This document shows positions 30,225-40,522 of a stretch of DNA of 64,000 bases, piece by piece. The notes under the pieces were generated by a model. It was given only the letters and a program-made list of their open reading frames with translations, was not told the DNA's origin and did not search any database. The stretch spans positions 172,590,790 to 172,654,789 of the forward strand of contig NC_133647.1 of the NCBI RefSeq assembly GCF_009905375.1, read 5' to 3'. The position numbers were made by a program, and so were the translations under genes. The DNA is from Apium graveolens (taxonomy: Eukaryota; Streptophyta; Magnoliopsida; Apiales; Apiaceae). Each line of letters opens with the position of its first letter. The stretch's first letter is position 1.

Positions 30225-31190
30225 TTATGATTCATCCTTAGTCATTTGAATTGGACCTTTGGAACCAGTCATTAAAATAGAATTATCATGCACATTTTGA
30301 TTAACAGGAAAAGGCATGCTGTTTGCAAATATGTTATTCCAATAAGGCATGTTAAATGGCATTTGTGGCATACTAAATGCAACATAATAAGGATTAGGTG
30401 CAAATGGCATATTAGCAAATTGTGCATTCATATTCTGAGTAGACATAGCATTCATAGGCATGGTAGGCATAGCAGTCATGTTGGGAAAAGAGGGAGGTAC
30501 AGATATAGGAGTAGGCATGGCAAGTTTGCAATTAACATACAGGTGATTAACACTACCACACTTAACACATATTTTTCTTGGTGCATATTTATCAGGTGTG
30601 TAGTTGTTATACTTGTTAATTCCTACTTTTCCATTTCTATTGTTTTTCTTTTTAGTTTCTGTTTTAACCTCAATCTTTTCTAATCTGTCATTCAATTGCT
30701 TGATGGACAGATGACCAACATTAACTTTCCTCTCTTTCTTCACTTCACTTGATTCTCCTGGAACAAAGTTTTTGGAAACTGATCCATATTTCTCATTCAG
30801 CTTGGCAAGTTTAGCTTTGCTCACAAGTTTACTCACAACCAATGGATGTGGCTCTTTGTCACTCGATGGATAATCCTTTTGATTATCCGACGGATGATTC
30901 TCATCACCCGTCGAGTCCACATCTGTCAACGATCCTTCAACCAAGTTGGATTCTAGTTTCTCCTTATTCTTTTTCAACCAAGGACTCAATAACTTGAACT
31001 TTAGTGATTTGAGCATGGACATATCTGGATGATTTCCATGCTTTAATCACATCCTGTTCTCGTTCAAGCTGCTTCTTAAAATCTCTTCTTTCTTCAAGGA
31101 CTCGGTTAATTCATCCTTAGCAATCTTACATTCAATTCTCAATTTTTCAAATTCAATAAACTGAGATTCTAGCACATTATTCCTCTCACT
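30225..31190 (-). pseudogene. B1 gag, C-terminal part with second zinc knuckle
   Basis: It includes the coiled-coil tail, an acidic linker with B motifs (DENHPSDNQKDYPSSD), KLNEKYGSVSKNFVPGESSE, a Lys/Asn-rich part, and an intact second zinc knuckle CVKCGSVNHLYVNC (C-x2-C-x4-H-x4-C) at about 30575-30535. A Met/Pro/Asn-rich tail ends at a premature TAA at 30225; family similarity continues to WVPKST and a TGA near 30135. The start of this segment (31190-31030) is frameshifted. It lies within the putative intron. Confidence 0.75.
30838..30918. repeat. B-type motif array in the gag intron region of B1
   Basis: CCAATGGATG, CTCGATGGATAA, TATCCGACGGATGA and ACCCGTCGAG: four units, partly decayed, colinear with 14603-14690 in B2. 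Confidence 0.8.
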
Positions 31191-32519
31191 TTAAAATAAA
31201 TTGTTTTCTTTAATTTTAGCATTTTCCTTAGTGAGGGACTTAAGTGTAACACGCAAGTGATATAATTCTGTGGACATGTCATTGATTGCATCATTACACT
31301 CAACTTTAGATAAATGTGCTAGGTTAGTGGTGATTACCTGATTACTTGAAGAACTTGTTTTTGTTTTATCAGATTTGGCCATCAGGGCTAGATTGACATA
31401 GGTTGTTTCTTCATCTTCATCCAATCTATCAGCTGCCCAGTCATTTTCTTGTGTAATGAAATCCCTTTCCTTTTGCTTGAGCAACTCAAAGTATTTCTAT
31501 TTATAATCAACATGCTCAAATTTCTTCTTGCTAGAATCTGACTTTCTACACTCACTGGAAAATTGCCCAGCCAAGCCACATTTGAAACATTTAAATTTGG
31601 ATTTATCCACCATGTTTCTACTTGGCTTGGCTTCTCCAAAGTTCTTTTTGAACTTGAGCTTGACAAATCTTCTGGAAAGGAATGCTAAATGTTCATGAAT
31701 ATCATCCATATCATCTTGGCTCAAATGATCTTCATTTTCAACTACCAGCCCTTTGCCCTTGCTTTCATAGACCTTTGATGTAGACTCAACAGCTTCTACC
31801 TTCATCTTTTTCTCCTTCTCTCACTCAGCAACCAGTGCTATGGACCCTCCTTTCTACCTTCCTTTCTCCATCCTCTCATCTTGCTCTATTTCAAGCTCAT
31901 ATGTTTTCAGGATGCCATACAGTCTCTCCAAGGTGAACTCCTTGTAATCCTATGAATTTCTCAATGAGACTGTCATTGGCTTCCATTCTTTTGGAAAAGA
32001 TCTAAGGAACTTGAGGTTAAAGTCTTTTGTTTGATAGACTCTTCCATGCAACTTTAGAGCATTTAGTAGCTTTTGAAATTTACTAAATATGTCAGTGAGA
32101 GACTCACTGTCTTCATAGTGGAAGTGCTCATATTGCTGAATTAGCAGTTGCATCTTATTCTCTCTTACTTGCTCAGTGCCATCACAAATAATCTGGATAG
32201 TGTCCCAAACCTCTTTGGTTATTTTGCAGTTAATGATGTTATCAAACATATCACCATCAACTCCATTGAACAATATATTCGTGGCCTTCTTGTCTTTTCT
32301 GACTTGCTCAATATCAGGATCTGACCATTCATGCCTTGGTTTTGGAACATATGGCTCGTTGCCAGTTGCAGCTCTCATTGGTACATGAGGACCTCTCTCT
32401 ATATAATTCACATAGGCCTCATCTTGGGAAAGAAGATGTAGGTGCATCTTCACCTTCCAGTGGTTATAATTATCTTTGTCCAGAAAAGGAATTTTAACTC
32501 CAACATCCTTCTTGTTCAT
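31191..32519 (-). pseudogene. B1 gag, N-terminal and central part
   Basis: It starts MNKKDVGVKIPFLDKDNYNH at 32519. Fragments at 32519-31950, 31805-31497 and 31484-31191 together cover the capsid domain, HLAFLSRRF, the first zinc knuckle (CFKCGLAGQFSSEC, where the usual His is Gln), ENDWAADRLDEDEE and SSSSNQVITT at the splice donor, then the start of the coil. Stops near 31830, 31497 and 31190 make it non-functional. Confidence 0.85.
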
Positions 32520-32565
32520 CTTGCTGTTTATTGTGATCTTTACACTCTTTATACTTCAAGAGCTT

Positions 32566-32577
32566 GTTCTGATACCA
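32566..32577 (-). other. Primer binding site of B1
   Basis: The minus strand reads TGGTATCAGAAC, one mismatch from the Met-tRNA site. Confidence 0.85.
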
Positions 32578-32579
32578 AT

Positions 32580-33622
32580 TGTTATTCCCTAACACTACAA
32601 CAAGAATTACAGAAGGGGGTTGAATGTAGTTCTGGTTTCTTTTTCTAGATTTTTTTAAAACAATTCTTACTTGATAATATATAAGTGTTTGATTTGCAGA
32701 GTGCGGAATAAATACTTTATATGAATCAAGACACAAAGTAATAAAAACACACAGGCTTTTAAAACTTTCTGGTGGATTTGAAAGTATCCACCAGAGATAT
32801 ATATATATATATCGAATGAGAACCCTGTGAAGCTTGAATAGCTCACAGCTTCTTACAAGTATGAACAACTAAACTTACAGAGAAATACTACAGAATATAG
32901 CTTGAAAATGTTTCTCTGAAAATGTGTGTGCTTAGTTCGATAATTGTTCTACTTGCTACACTTGGTTTATATATCACCAAGTTTACATGATAATAAGACA
33001 AGATAATAAAACAAAACATATTTAGTCTAACTCCATGCTACTTCACTACTCTATTCCAGCATCTTTGAACATCTTCATAATAGCATGGAAATGGTAATGC
33101 TTCTTTGTTATCAAATTCCTGCTAAACAGGTTGCCACATTTCTTTTGCAAATACCCAACGCATGTGATTGTGTTGTCACTATCAACATATATTTGAACTT
33201 GATCATCCGTCGGGTACATGCTTGTCATCCATCGGGTAGCTTTGTTGATCATCCGTCGGGTAGCTTTGTTGATCATCCGTCGGGTAGCTATTTGGCACTT
33301 GACTCCATTTCACTTATACAGAATTACAAGATATCTCATATTTACAATTAATCAACCTATTCTGCATATCTACTAGTAGTCAACATGACTCATATGCTCC
33401 TATAGATTCTATACAAAGTTGTTTGCGGAAATGTGCTACAAATATTATTTGCTACATAAGCTACTCACCCGGTGGATGTCAAATCATCATCCGTCAGGAC
33501 TATATTGAATCATCCATCTGGACTATATTTAATCATCCATCAAGTGCTACAAAAGTTACTAAGTTAAATCTACTAAGGTGTTTTGTTTACTTTATCATCA
33601 AGTTCACAACATATTCCTAACA
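32580..33622 (-). repeat. 5' LTR of B1
   Basis: It runs from TGTTATTCCC beside the primer site to CCTAACA at 33622. A TATATAAACC (minus strand) lies near 32967, with motif clusters upstream at 33200-33290 and 33468-33545. The matching target duplication (TTATC expected) would be left of the window. Confidence 0.85.
33200..33545. repeat. B-type motif arrays in the B1 LTR
   Basis: Cluster one has ATCCGTCGGG three times and ATCCATCGGG once, in near-tandem 20-29 base units (TTGATCATCCGTCGGGTAGC). Cluster two has CCGGTGGATG, ATCCGTCAGG, ATCCATCTGG and ATCCATCAAG, more decayed. Confidence 0.85.
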
Positions 33623-33639
33623 TTATCTACAATAAAGAA

Positions 33640-34000
33640 TTTTATAAGAAAGTGTTGCAAAATCCTCATCAGTTGATGGGTAATTTCTTCAACAACTATC
33701 CCTTAGGATGGCTAGCCGTTTAAGGCTGCAGTCTGTCTTAACATAATTATACAATATGATTTGTTTATTATCAGGATTTAGGCTTGATTCCTAACATACC
33801 ACTTGTAGGGCTTGCTAAGCAGGCCTTAAGTCCATATTAGTATGGTATTGTCCGCTCTGAGCTGAGATTGTAGGAATATGTTTTTGGGTAATTCCCAAAA
33901 GACCTCATACTAATGGAGTCAACTCGCTACTTATTAACTTGCAAACTGCCCCTCCCACAAATGATGTGGGACAACTCCTAACAATTCATCATAATAGTAA
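33640..34000. repeat. Non-coding repeat-like segment with inverted ATTAGTATG / CATACTAAT
   Basis: The stretch has ATATTAGTATGGTATTGTCC, CCAAAAGACCTCATACTAATGG as two shorter parts, and AATGATGTGGGAC. This combination is, from memory, common in short non-coding plant repeats (TRIM-like). I cannot define both ends and see no coding potential, so the class is uncertain. Confidence 0.35.
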
Positions 34001-34347
34001 AATATTTGGATTCTGTTTAAATGTATTTAATGTTGAACTCCCAATTGCGTGTAAAATATCTCATGGTCAATTATCATTATGATTTACTAATCTTCTATAA
34101 ATTGTATTCATCTAACCAATAATTATTATTCGAAAAAAATATAAAATCTTATTACCTAACATGATAACAATAACAAATTCTACATGTAGAAGATAATTTT
34201 TGAAATCTGGTACAATCTTCAAGATTACAAAATATGTACCATGCCACTAAAAATACTAAATTATGTTTAAATGTTGGTTGGAAATTAAAGGTTTCACAAA
34301 AGACAAAACTTATCAACTACCTAACGAGGAAGACCAAAATTTCCTAC

Positions 34348-34354
34348 TATATAA
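34348..34354 (+). promoter_or_regulatory. TATA box of the cystatin-like gene
   Basis: TATATAA is 57 bases before the ATG at 34411, giving a short leader of about 30 bases if transcription starts 25-30 bases downstream. Confidence 0.5.
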
Positions 34355-34410
34355 TCCATACTACAAAATGAATCATACAACTAATCTTATTTATTCCATC
34401 CCAGTAAGAA

Positions 34411-34761
34411 ATGACTTTAAAATCTTACTTTCTTTTTCTCATTCTTCTCGCTCTTTCTCAATCTGTCATTTCAGACCAATGGTTTCCTGTAAATCCCAAT
34501 GACCAGAGTATTCAAAAGATTGCAAAATTTGCGGTAGATTCATATAATAAAGGGCTCAAGGATAAAACACAATATCTAAATTACTCGAAAGTTGTTAATG
34601 GCAAATATAAAGATTCACTCATTGATCACGGAAAAACTTATTTGTTTAATCTTGTTGCTAAAAACCAAAGTACTGGTGCTTCGGGAGAGTATCTGACCTT
34701 TATATTTGATGATATAGATTTCAATTTACTGCAACTTCTCTCCTTCGAAAAAGAACCGTAG
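34411..34761 (+). CDS. Cystatin-like secreted cysteine protease inhibitor (divergent)
   Basis: A single-exon gene of 116 codons. Residues 1-21 form a hydrophobic signal peptide (YFLFLILLALSQSVIS), so the product should enter the secretory pathway. IAKFAVDSYN at 37-46 matches the plant cystatin helix signature (LARFAV-x-E/H-x-N type). KVVNG at 60-64 stands where cystatins have the Q-x-V-x-G loop that enters the papain-type protease active site, with Lys for Gln. The second loop, usually Pro-Trp, reads DIDF at 101-104 without Trp, and the N-terminal Gly is absent. The fold assignment is good, but inhibition may be weak or altered. The family blocks papain-like proteases in defence and development. 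It is the only host-type gene seen, flanked on both sides by retrotransposons. It could also be a decaying tandem-family copy. Confidence 0.75.
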   Translation: MTLKSYFLFLILLALSQSVISDQWFPVNPNDQSIQKIAKFAVDSYNKGLKDKTQYLNYSKVVNGKYKDSLIDHGKTYLFNLVAKNQSTGASGEYLTFIFDDIDFNLLQLLSFEKEP

Positions 34762-35600
34762 AAGTAAATGTAATTTGATTTTATGCTGGTATTGAATTTT
34801 AGTTTTCTCTACTCTAAATAAGTATTATTTACTGCTTCAAATCTTCGTTTCTTACTTTTAAGGAGGTTGTTGCATTTCACGGAGAATATTATATTTTACG
34901 TGAAGTAATATGTACATGCCATCAAAATTTAATCATCAAAATTTGGGAAAATGACTAAATTGCATTATTTATGGCGGATACTTTAATCTTTCTTGCACGT
35001 TAGTAGTTCAAATAAAAAATAGAGTTCTTAAAATATTTCTGAAAATCATTTTCGAAAACTAAGTAGTCATCTTACAATTGGATACTTTTCATATATGAAA
35101 CGGACCTCTCGTGTGTACATAAGAATACCACGAACAATAATATGGCACCTATCATTTGGAAGTAATTTTAGGGTACGTAGCACTGTCTAAACAAAAAATT
35201 AACATCTAAGTTCATTTTTTGTTGTATGTTGGAGCTCCGAACTTTTGTCGACAGGCAAACCGTTAAATTGGTCCGGAATCAAAGTAAAAATTGTGAAAAA
35301 AATATATTTTTTAATTTTTTTAAACAAAGCGTTCTCTTTGTCTGACAAAATATTAACATTTTTAATATATTAAATGAAGTACATGATATGTATAGAAAAA
35401 TTATAAAAATACTACTTTTTTAAGTTTCTTTTACGATTTTATTATTTTCTTAAAATATTTACAGCATACAGTTTGCAACCAAATGCAACTCTTTTTTTGT
35501 TATTCTGAAAAATAATTGAAGTTGTTTTTAGTTGAATTTAAAGTTACATTTAATTTAATGAGGACAACTTGTTGAACAACTTATTATATAGCTAAAATTA
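34762..35600. other. AT-rich region downstream of the cystatin-like gene
   Basis: I see no open frame of note, RNA gene or recognisable repeat. AATAAG near 34816 could serve as a poly(A) signal for the upstream gene. Confidence 0.4.
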
Positions 35601-35718
35601 ATTATAATTACTTGTTAAACCACGGTTGAAGAAGTGTACATACACGCAATTAAAGGAGTAAATATTCCTTAATTGCATGTATGGACACTCCAACTATCTC
35701 TTAACAAGTAATTATAAT
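35601..35718. repeat. 118-base foldback hairpin (foldback MITE or small-RNA precursor)
   Basis: The left arm, 35601-35660, and right arm, 35661-35718, are inverted copies with a loop of only a few bases. The outer 18 bases (ATTATAATTACTTGTTAA) match perfectly and the rest has scattered mismatches. Such long imperfect hairpins can be foldback elements or precursors of small RNAs; the sequence alone does not decide. Confidence 0.7.
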
Positions 35719-35780
35719 CCTGTTTACGAATCTTAATAGGACGTGGAAAATAGTAATTAGCAGGTGGTGCTCTTATTTTC

Positions 35781-36011
35781 TTTATTAATAAATTAATTGT
35801 CTTGTTTAAATTTTACGCTTATTTTAAGATGCATTGACCGTGTACCTCATTTGATTATTTTTTTGAAAAAATTTGTGAATACAAATTTAAATCTTAAACT
35901 TTTATTCATAAAAAGAAAATTTGAAAAATAATTCAAGAAGATATATGGTCAAATCATCTTAAAATACGACTAAAAATTAAATAGGACAACTAATTTGGGA
36001 TGGAGTGAGTA
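35781..36011. repeat. MITE, Stowaway-like (about 230 bases)
   Basis: The right end reads TGGGATGGAGTGAGTA, the inverse of the TACTCCCTCCGTCCCA-type ends of Stowaway MITEs. About 55 bases of it (GGTCAAATCATCTTAAAATA and outward) pair with TATTTTAAGATGCATTGACC on the left side. The extreme left end is worn. Confidence 0.6.
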
Positions 36012-36019
36012 TTATATAT

Positions 36020-36200
36020 ATATGTGAAATTGCGGTGTGGTGCGGTTTGAACCATAATTCTAAAATGTCAAAGCGCGGACCACACTGCACCTTGCGATTT
36101 ATCAAAAACACAAACCGTAACCGCACCATAAAAATATGAAAACTGCATTTTACGGTGTAGTGTAAGGCGGTGCGGGCAATTTTTGCGTTTTGATGATCAC
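36020..36200. repeat. Possible hAT-derived non-autonomous fragment (GCGGTGTGGTGCGGTTTG)
   Basis: The GCGGTGTGGTGCGG run and its inverse (ACCGCACC near 36120, GGCGGTGCGG near 36169) resemble ends of small hAT-type elements in plants. Ends and duplication are not clear. The rest of 36200-36747 is AT-rich with no gene seen. Confidence 0.3.
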
Positions 36201-36747
36201 CCATAACCGGTGGTGATAAAAATGAAGATATTGTAGATGGAGGTGAGGATGATGACAGTGTCGGTGGAAAAGAGGTTGGTGGGAGAGGAACTTTGGAGAG
36301 GGAGATGTGAATAAAGATATGGAGATGGAGATGTGAATAAATATATGTTGTATATTGTGGGTATATTGGGTCACAACCCCAAGTTGGTATATCAAGCCAA
36401 TGGTCTACCAAATAGAGGTATGTTTCTCTCAAAATAAATAAATGTTATTCAAAAAGTTTAATTATGTTATTAAAACTCACCTGTGAATATTTTATCGTAT
36501 AAATGTCCGGAGGTAACTCGTGTCTTTCGGTTAAATGGTAAATTTTCTTAGATGAAATAAACTACTTCTTCGGATATTGTGCCATGATATAAGTTATATA
36601 TAATAAATAACTGTTTTGTTAAAAAGAAGTTGCGTTATTAGACGAAAAAACCAATCAACTTATTTATTTTTTAACACTTTAACCAACCATGTTATTTTTT
36701 CTCACTAAAACCCAACAAGATCTTATTAATTATAAAAAATGATTTAA

Positions 36748-36958
36748 TGTTAGGCCTTTAAGTATACTTTAGGGGGTGAATACAATATTAACAATCAAAT
36801 TGAATTGAAACTCAAATATGAAGAACAATATTTGTATTAATGAATGAAAATTATTTATAAAACTCTATCAAAGGATGGACAAATATCCTTGAAAGTTTCT
36901 AGGTTACACATGATGATATATCAATAATCGACATATATAGTGTTAACCCTTATAAAGA
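36748..36958 (-). repeat. LTR fragment (U5/R part) of copia remnant C2
   Basis: It starts TGTTAGGCCTTT, then TTTAGGGGGTGAATAC, the U5 end of a minus-oriented LTR related to that of C (49556: TGTTAGGTCAC, AGAGGGGGTGAATAC). No primer site lies to its left, so it was a 3' LTR. It ends abruptly where a plus-oriented internal fragment begins. Confidence 0.65.
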
Positions 36959-37031
36959 TGATCATTCGAACAGACCAACCCAAGGGGTAGTTACAAGGGA
37001 GGCAAGTCAAGCAAATGGTGAAAGATCTCTG

Positions 37032-38246
37032 ATGTCTCAAGAAATCTTAAATGCTGACATATGTCAAAAAGGAAAAGAGAAGATAGGACAAAAGTCCAAG
37101 CCTCCAAAGCCCAAAGCCAAAGCTGTTGCTAAGAAGAAATCAGTATCTAAAGAATCTAAATCACAAATACTGATAGATCCAGTCTATACAGTAGCTCAAG
37201 CTTTTGATACCGAGATAAGAGTTGAAGAAAAAGAAGCCAGTCAAGCTCATCAAAGAAGGAAGATTCATGGAGCTAACTGGGCTGAAAAACTGAAGTTAAC
37301 CTCTGACATTGCTCAAGTTAATGAAGAAGTAAAATATGTTATTCAACCAGTCACAACCTCCGATACTACTGATGTTGTTGATTTTTAAAACCCAATTCAA
37401 GCCGAGTTATCAAATTATGATTCTGAAAACAAAAGCTCTGATAAGCCAGAACTTACTTTTGAAGAAAAGAGAAAGCTACTATGGGGAAGCAAGAAACCTG
37501 CACCTAGAAGAGATTTTTCTGAAATATTAAAGAAGATTTACAATGGAAGTTCTCATGCTGGAAAACCTAGAATCATAAGTGGTCTGGGAAGGTTAGGTGT
37601 TGATCCATCTGTAGGAGATGCTTTGATTCTATGGAAGCATGCTAATCTAATAAAAATTAGAGATAATGTGATGCTTGAAAACTTACAGAAGATCATATCA
37701 GTACAAATTATTATTGATCTTGTTGGAGAGATAATGATTTATTTTTTGGAGTCTGGGAAAGATTAAGGTTGACTCAAGAACATGAGAGACAAACCATGAC
37801 ACAAATTAGAACTTATTGCTACAATTCTTAAGGTAACAAATCCTATAACTGCCAGATGGTCTGCATTTATAAAGAACCTGATACAGATGAAGCAGAGGGG
37901 GATTCCTTACAAATTCAACTACATTTCAAAGTACATTGATCAAACTGAATATGCTGTTAATATGCCTATTGGAGGAGCCATAATAGAAATGATTCTAGGA
38001 AGGGAAGTCTAACTTTTAATCCAGATGGAAAAAAAGATTGGAATTCTGGAATTGGATGATCTTTCTCTTGGGAAATCAAAGCTACATGATCTCAGGGTTG
38101 CCATCTATCAGAATGATGAATCAACAGATGAGCTGAAAGAACACAAACAGAGAATGCAATGGTACTTGGATATAATGGAAGAAAATCTGTTGAGGAAGTT
38201 TCTTGAAGAAGCTCAGGTTTGTGTTAGAGTTCAGAATGAAGAATAA
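37032..38246 (+). pseudogene. ORF3 remnant of copia element C2 (C-terminal part)
   Basis: The pieces share words with C ORF3 (TSDIAQVN occurs in both). They carry a Lys-rich tract (KPPKPKAKAVAKKKSVSKES), LTFEEKRKLLWGSKKPAPRR and the C-terminal domain (SLGKSKLHDLRVAIYQNDES, matching AKINDLRAAIFQIGEDTAEL in C). Stops near 37388, 37764 and 38011 break the frame. It is followed by a polypurine tract and LTR start, showing again that ORF3 is the last gene before the 3' LTR. No intact product is possible. Confidence 0.7.
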
Positions 38247-38310
38247 AGTCTGATAATCACTGTCTATAAGAATGTATATATTTATTTGGTTTCTGCATTT
38301 AGATAGTTTT

Positions 38311-38388
38311 GACATCATCAATTAGAACTTGTACATAATTATATAATTCACAAGTTGGGGGAGATTGTTAGATATAATTGATGATATC
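38311..38388. other. Inverted repeat bracketing the C2 polypurine tract
   Basis: GACATCATCAATTA (38311-38324) pairs with TAATTGATGATATC (38375-38388) on the far side of the tract and LTR edge. Confidence 0.6.
38354..38365 (+). other. Polypurine tract of C2
   Basis: GTTGGGGGAGAT directly precedes TGTTAGATATAATTG. Confidence 0.85.
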
Positions 38389-38580
38389 AGGAGATAAATG
38401 ATCATGACTTAATATCAGGATTTAGTGTAAGTGACATCATCAGTATATGTATATCAGTACTTGATGATCAGCAGTTGATGTCAGCAGGACTTAGTCACTT
38501 TGGTAGATATTTGAGAGGGAACGGGATTGAAGAATTCAAGGCGGTGAAGGACTTTATATCAGAAGCAATCATACATGGAT
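38366..38580 (+). repeat. LTR fragment (U3 part) of C2
   Basis: It starts TGTTAGATATAATTGATGAT, close to the C LTR start. It contains C-type words (TATCAGGATTTAG, ATCAGTACTTGAT, CAGGACTTAGTC). It is cut by the Athila LTR at 38581. Confidence 0.75.
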
Positions 38581-39142
38581 TGTTAGTGTTTGTGCCCTAG
38601 AGACAACAATATAATATTTTAGTTTAAGACATTTGAATTATTAATGCTTATGTTCTATCGATTATTCCCTTTATAATTTATTAATTCTTAATTTACTGTG
38701 ATATAAATGTTAGATTAATAAATGTCCATGAAATATGATATACAATTCTATATCTCTAAGTACGTAATTAGAAATGAGATTATGTGAATAGTATCAATAT
38801 TCCTAAAGGTCCCTAGTCGAGTATTATTATTAAGGGACAATAATAATGCATTAAGACTGGTGTATTTGTTGACTGATGATCACATCTCATTGATCATAGG
38901 TATAGTTGATAAGTGGATTTTATATCCATTTAAAACGCTTCATATCGGATTAAGTTATTAATTTGACCTCAAGTACATGGTATTTTTAATGCATTTTATG
39001 TTAAGTATGTGCAGGGCTTTAGTTGGAGGCATGAATGGACTTCTATATGATTTTGTGTTGATAAGAGATCAGAAATTGAAGTGAGATCGCTTGCGAGAAG
39101 ATCAGAACGAGAAACGAGAATTTTGCAGGAATTTTTCCCGAA

Positions 39143-39236
39143 GCCAAGCATGCCCGCACTTGACTCAGGCGCGCCTGCGCCCATTTTTCAGAAGTAGAGC
39201 GCGCCCCCGCTCCATACAGGCGCGTCCGCGCTAGGT
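39143..39236. repeat. CG-rich motif array in the Athila LTR (GGCGCGCCTGCGC type)
   Basis: Four units of an AGCGCGCCCGCGCT-like word: AGCATGCCCGCACT, AGGCGCGCCTGCGCC, GAGCGCGCCCCCGCTCC and AGGCGCGTCCGCGCTAG. They stand out sharply from the AT-rich surroundings and lie just upstream of the TATA box. Confidence 0.85.
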
Positions 39237-39302
39237 CGGACAGAAAAAATCCTGATTCTAGTTCGTTTTGGATATTCTGAGCAACCAAGTCAACCAGGAG
39301 CA

Positions 39303-39310
39303 TATAAATA
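39303..39310 (+). promoter_or_regulatory. TATA box of the Athila LTR
   Basis: TATAAATA, about 65 bases after the CG-rich array. Confidence 0.55.
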
Positions 39311-40063
39311 TAAAAAAGGAGACGAATTAAACAACAAGGAACAAGGGGAGAACTCTAGAAAACCAAAAGCACACAAGACAGCTAAAAAGAAGAAGATTTA
39401 GTTCTACATTATTCTATTGTATTCTTCTAATTAGGAGATACTTTGGATGCTTGTTTCAGATTTGTTTTCTAAACCTTAATACTTTAATATTCTCTTGTAG
39501 TATTCAAAACCTTTTTACTATCATGTTTTCATTGGAACCCATGATGACGAGACATTCGATTATGAACTAATCATTATCGTGGGATTCCAACGGATTTATT
39601 TATGGATTTTAGTAGTTAATTGCTTAAAGTTTTAGTATGTGACGACATATTGATATCCTCGTATGGTTGTGCTTAATCTTCTTGGATGTGTAGCTAACAT
39701 CTAAGATGTATTGTTAATCTCTATTGATTGCAAAAGTGGATATAGGGGTTTAGAACTTGCCATGCTAGCATAGGTTTATGGATGTTTTAACATGCATAAT
39801 TCATAGTGTAATTTTAACCATCTTACGCTGCCCTATGTAATCGCAATGGATAACTTGCTCTTAAACCGTTATGTTTTCAAATCTTATAGACATATAGGGT
39901 CTAAACATAATTGGTGTCTGCCCAGCTTCTATCTAATTTGTGGATGCGGAGTAGTAGGGTACACATATATTGAAAGATATTGTGTATTAATTTCGTGTTG
40001 TCTGATTAGTTATCATAACCATCACATATTATGATCAAAGGCATAAACTCTGAATGAAGTATT

Positions 40064-40269
40064 TAATAACGTTAGAATCTCATGTTTTATTTCATATAAG
40101 TAACTTGATTTTTAATCTCGTAGTTAATTCATTCTAACATAATTACTTCAGATAATCAAACTCAATTTGATACTTATCTTAGTACTGAATAATAACGTTA
40201 GAATCTCATGTTTTATTTCATATAAGTAACTTGATTTTTAATCTCGTAGTTAATTCATTCTAACATAAT
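40064..40269. repeat. Pair of identical 80-base direct repeats in the Athila LTR
   Basis: 40064-40143 and 40190-40269 are identical by eye (starting TAATAACGTTAGAATCTCAT), separated by 46 bases. This is a recent internal duplication. Confidence 0.95.
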
Positions 40270-40386
40270 CTCATGTTGCATAAGTGCACATTCTGAATTA
40301 AACCAATCTCTGTGGGAACGAACTTAACTTAATCTTATACTACTTGTGATCGCGTACGCTTGCATGTTTTTGTACGAACAAGTTTT

Positions 40387-40405
40387 TGGCGCCGCTGCCA
40401 GGGAT
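40387..40405 (+). other. Primer binding site of the Athila-type element
   Basis: TGGCGCCGCTGCCAGGGAT, close to the TGGCGCCGTTGCCGGGGA form complementary to Asp tRNA that is typical of Athila. Confidence 0.8.
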
Positions 40406-40522
40406 CGATGTTAAATTTAGTTTATGTGCTTGTCATCAGTGGTCGTTAAAGTTCACTGACTCAGATTATTCTCTTATAAATTTTACTTTGTTTATGTGCT
40501 TCAGGTATCTGAGCGAGCGTGT

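Larger units (their letters stand above)
30112..31337 (-). other. Putative intron between gag and protease in B1 (GT-AG)
   Basis: The donor is AATCAG/GTAATCAC at 31337 and the acceptor TTTTAATGTGTGCAG/GGAAAT at 30112, both in phase 0. Length (1226) and content match the B2 segment at 13879-15088. The spliced product would read [18 protein letters not shown], the arrangement seen directly in A1. Confidence 0.65.
29500..33622 (-). mobile_element. Right (5') part of copia element B1
   Basis: This is the upstream half of B1, starting with the CATGT duplication and the protease/pre-integrase frame, through gag and the primer site to the 5' LTR (32580-33622). Its 3' half is at 1638-4714. B1 hosted the B2 insertion, so it is the older of the two. 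Its LTR is a diverged form of the B2 LTR that starts TGTTAGGAATATGTTGTG, close to the start of the A1 LTR. Confidence 0.85.
38581..40380 (+). repeat. 5' LTR of the Athila-type element
   Basis: It begins TGTTAGTGTTTGTGCCCTAG and ends TTTGTACGAACA just before the primer site. A TATAAATA box is at 39303-39310, with a CG-rich word array upstream (39143-39236). A perfect 80-base direct repeat occurs near its 3' end (40064-40143 and 40190-40269). Confidence 0.8.

Noticed and set aside
35977..36432. Open frame of 151 codons on the minus strand
   Set aside because: Low-complexity Pro/Ser/His composition over repeat-like DNA, with no recognisable domain.
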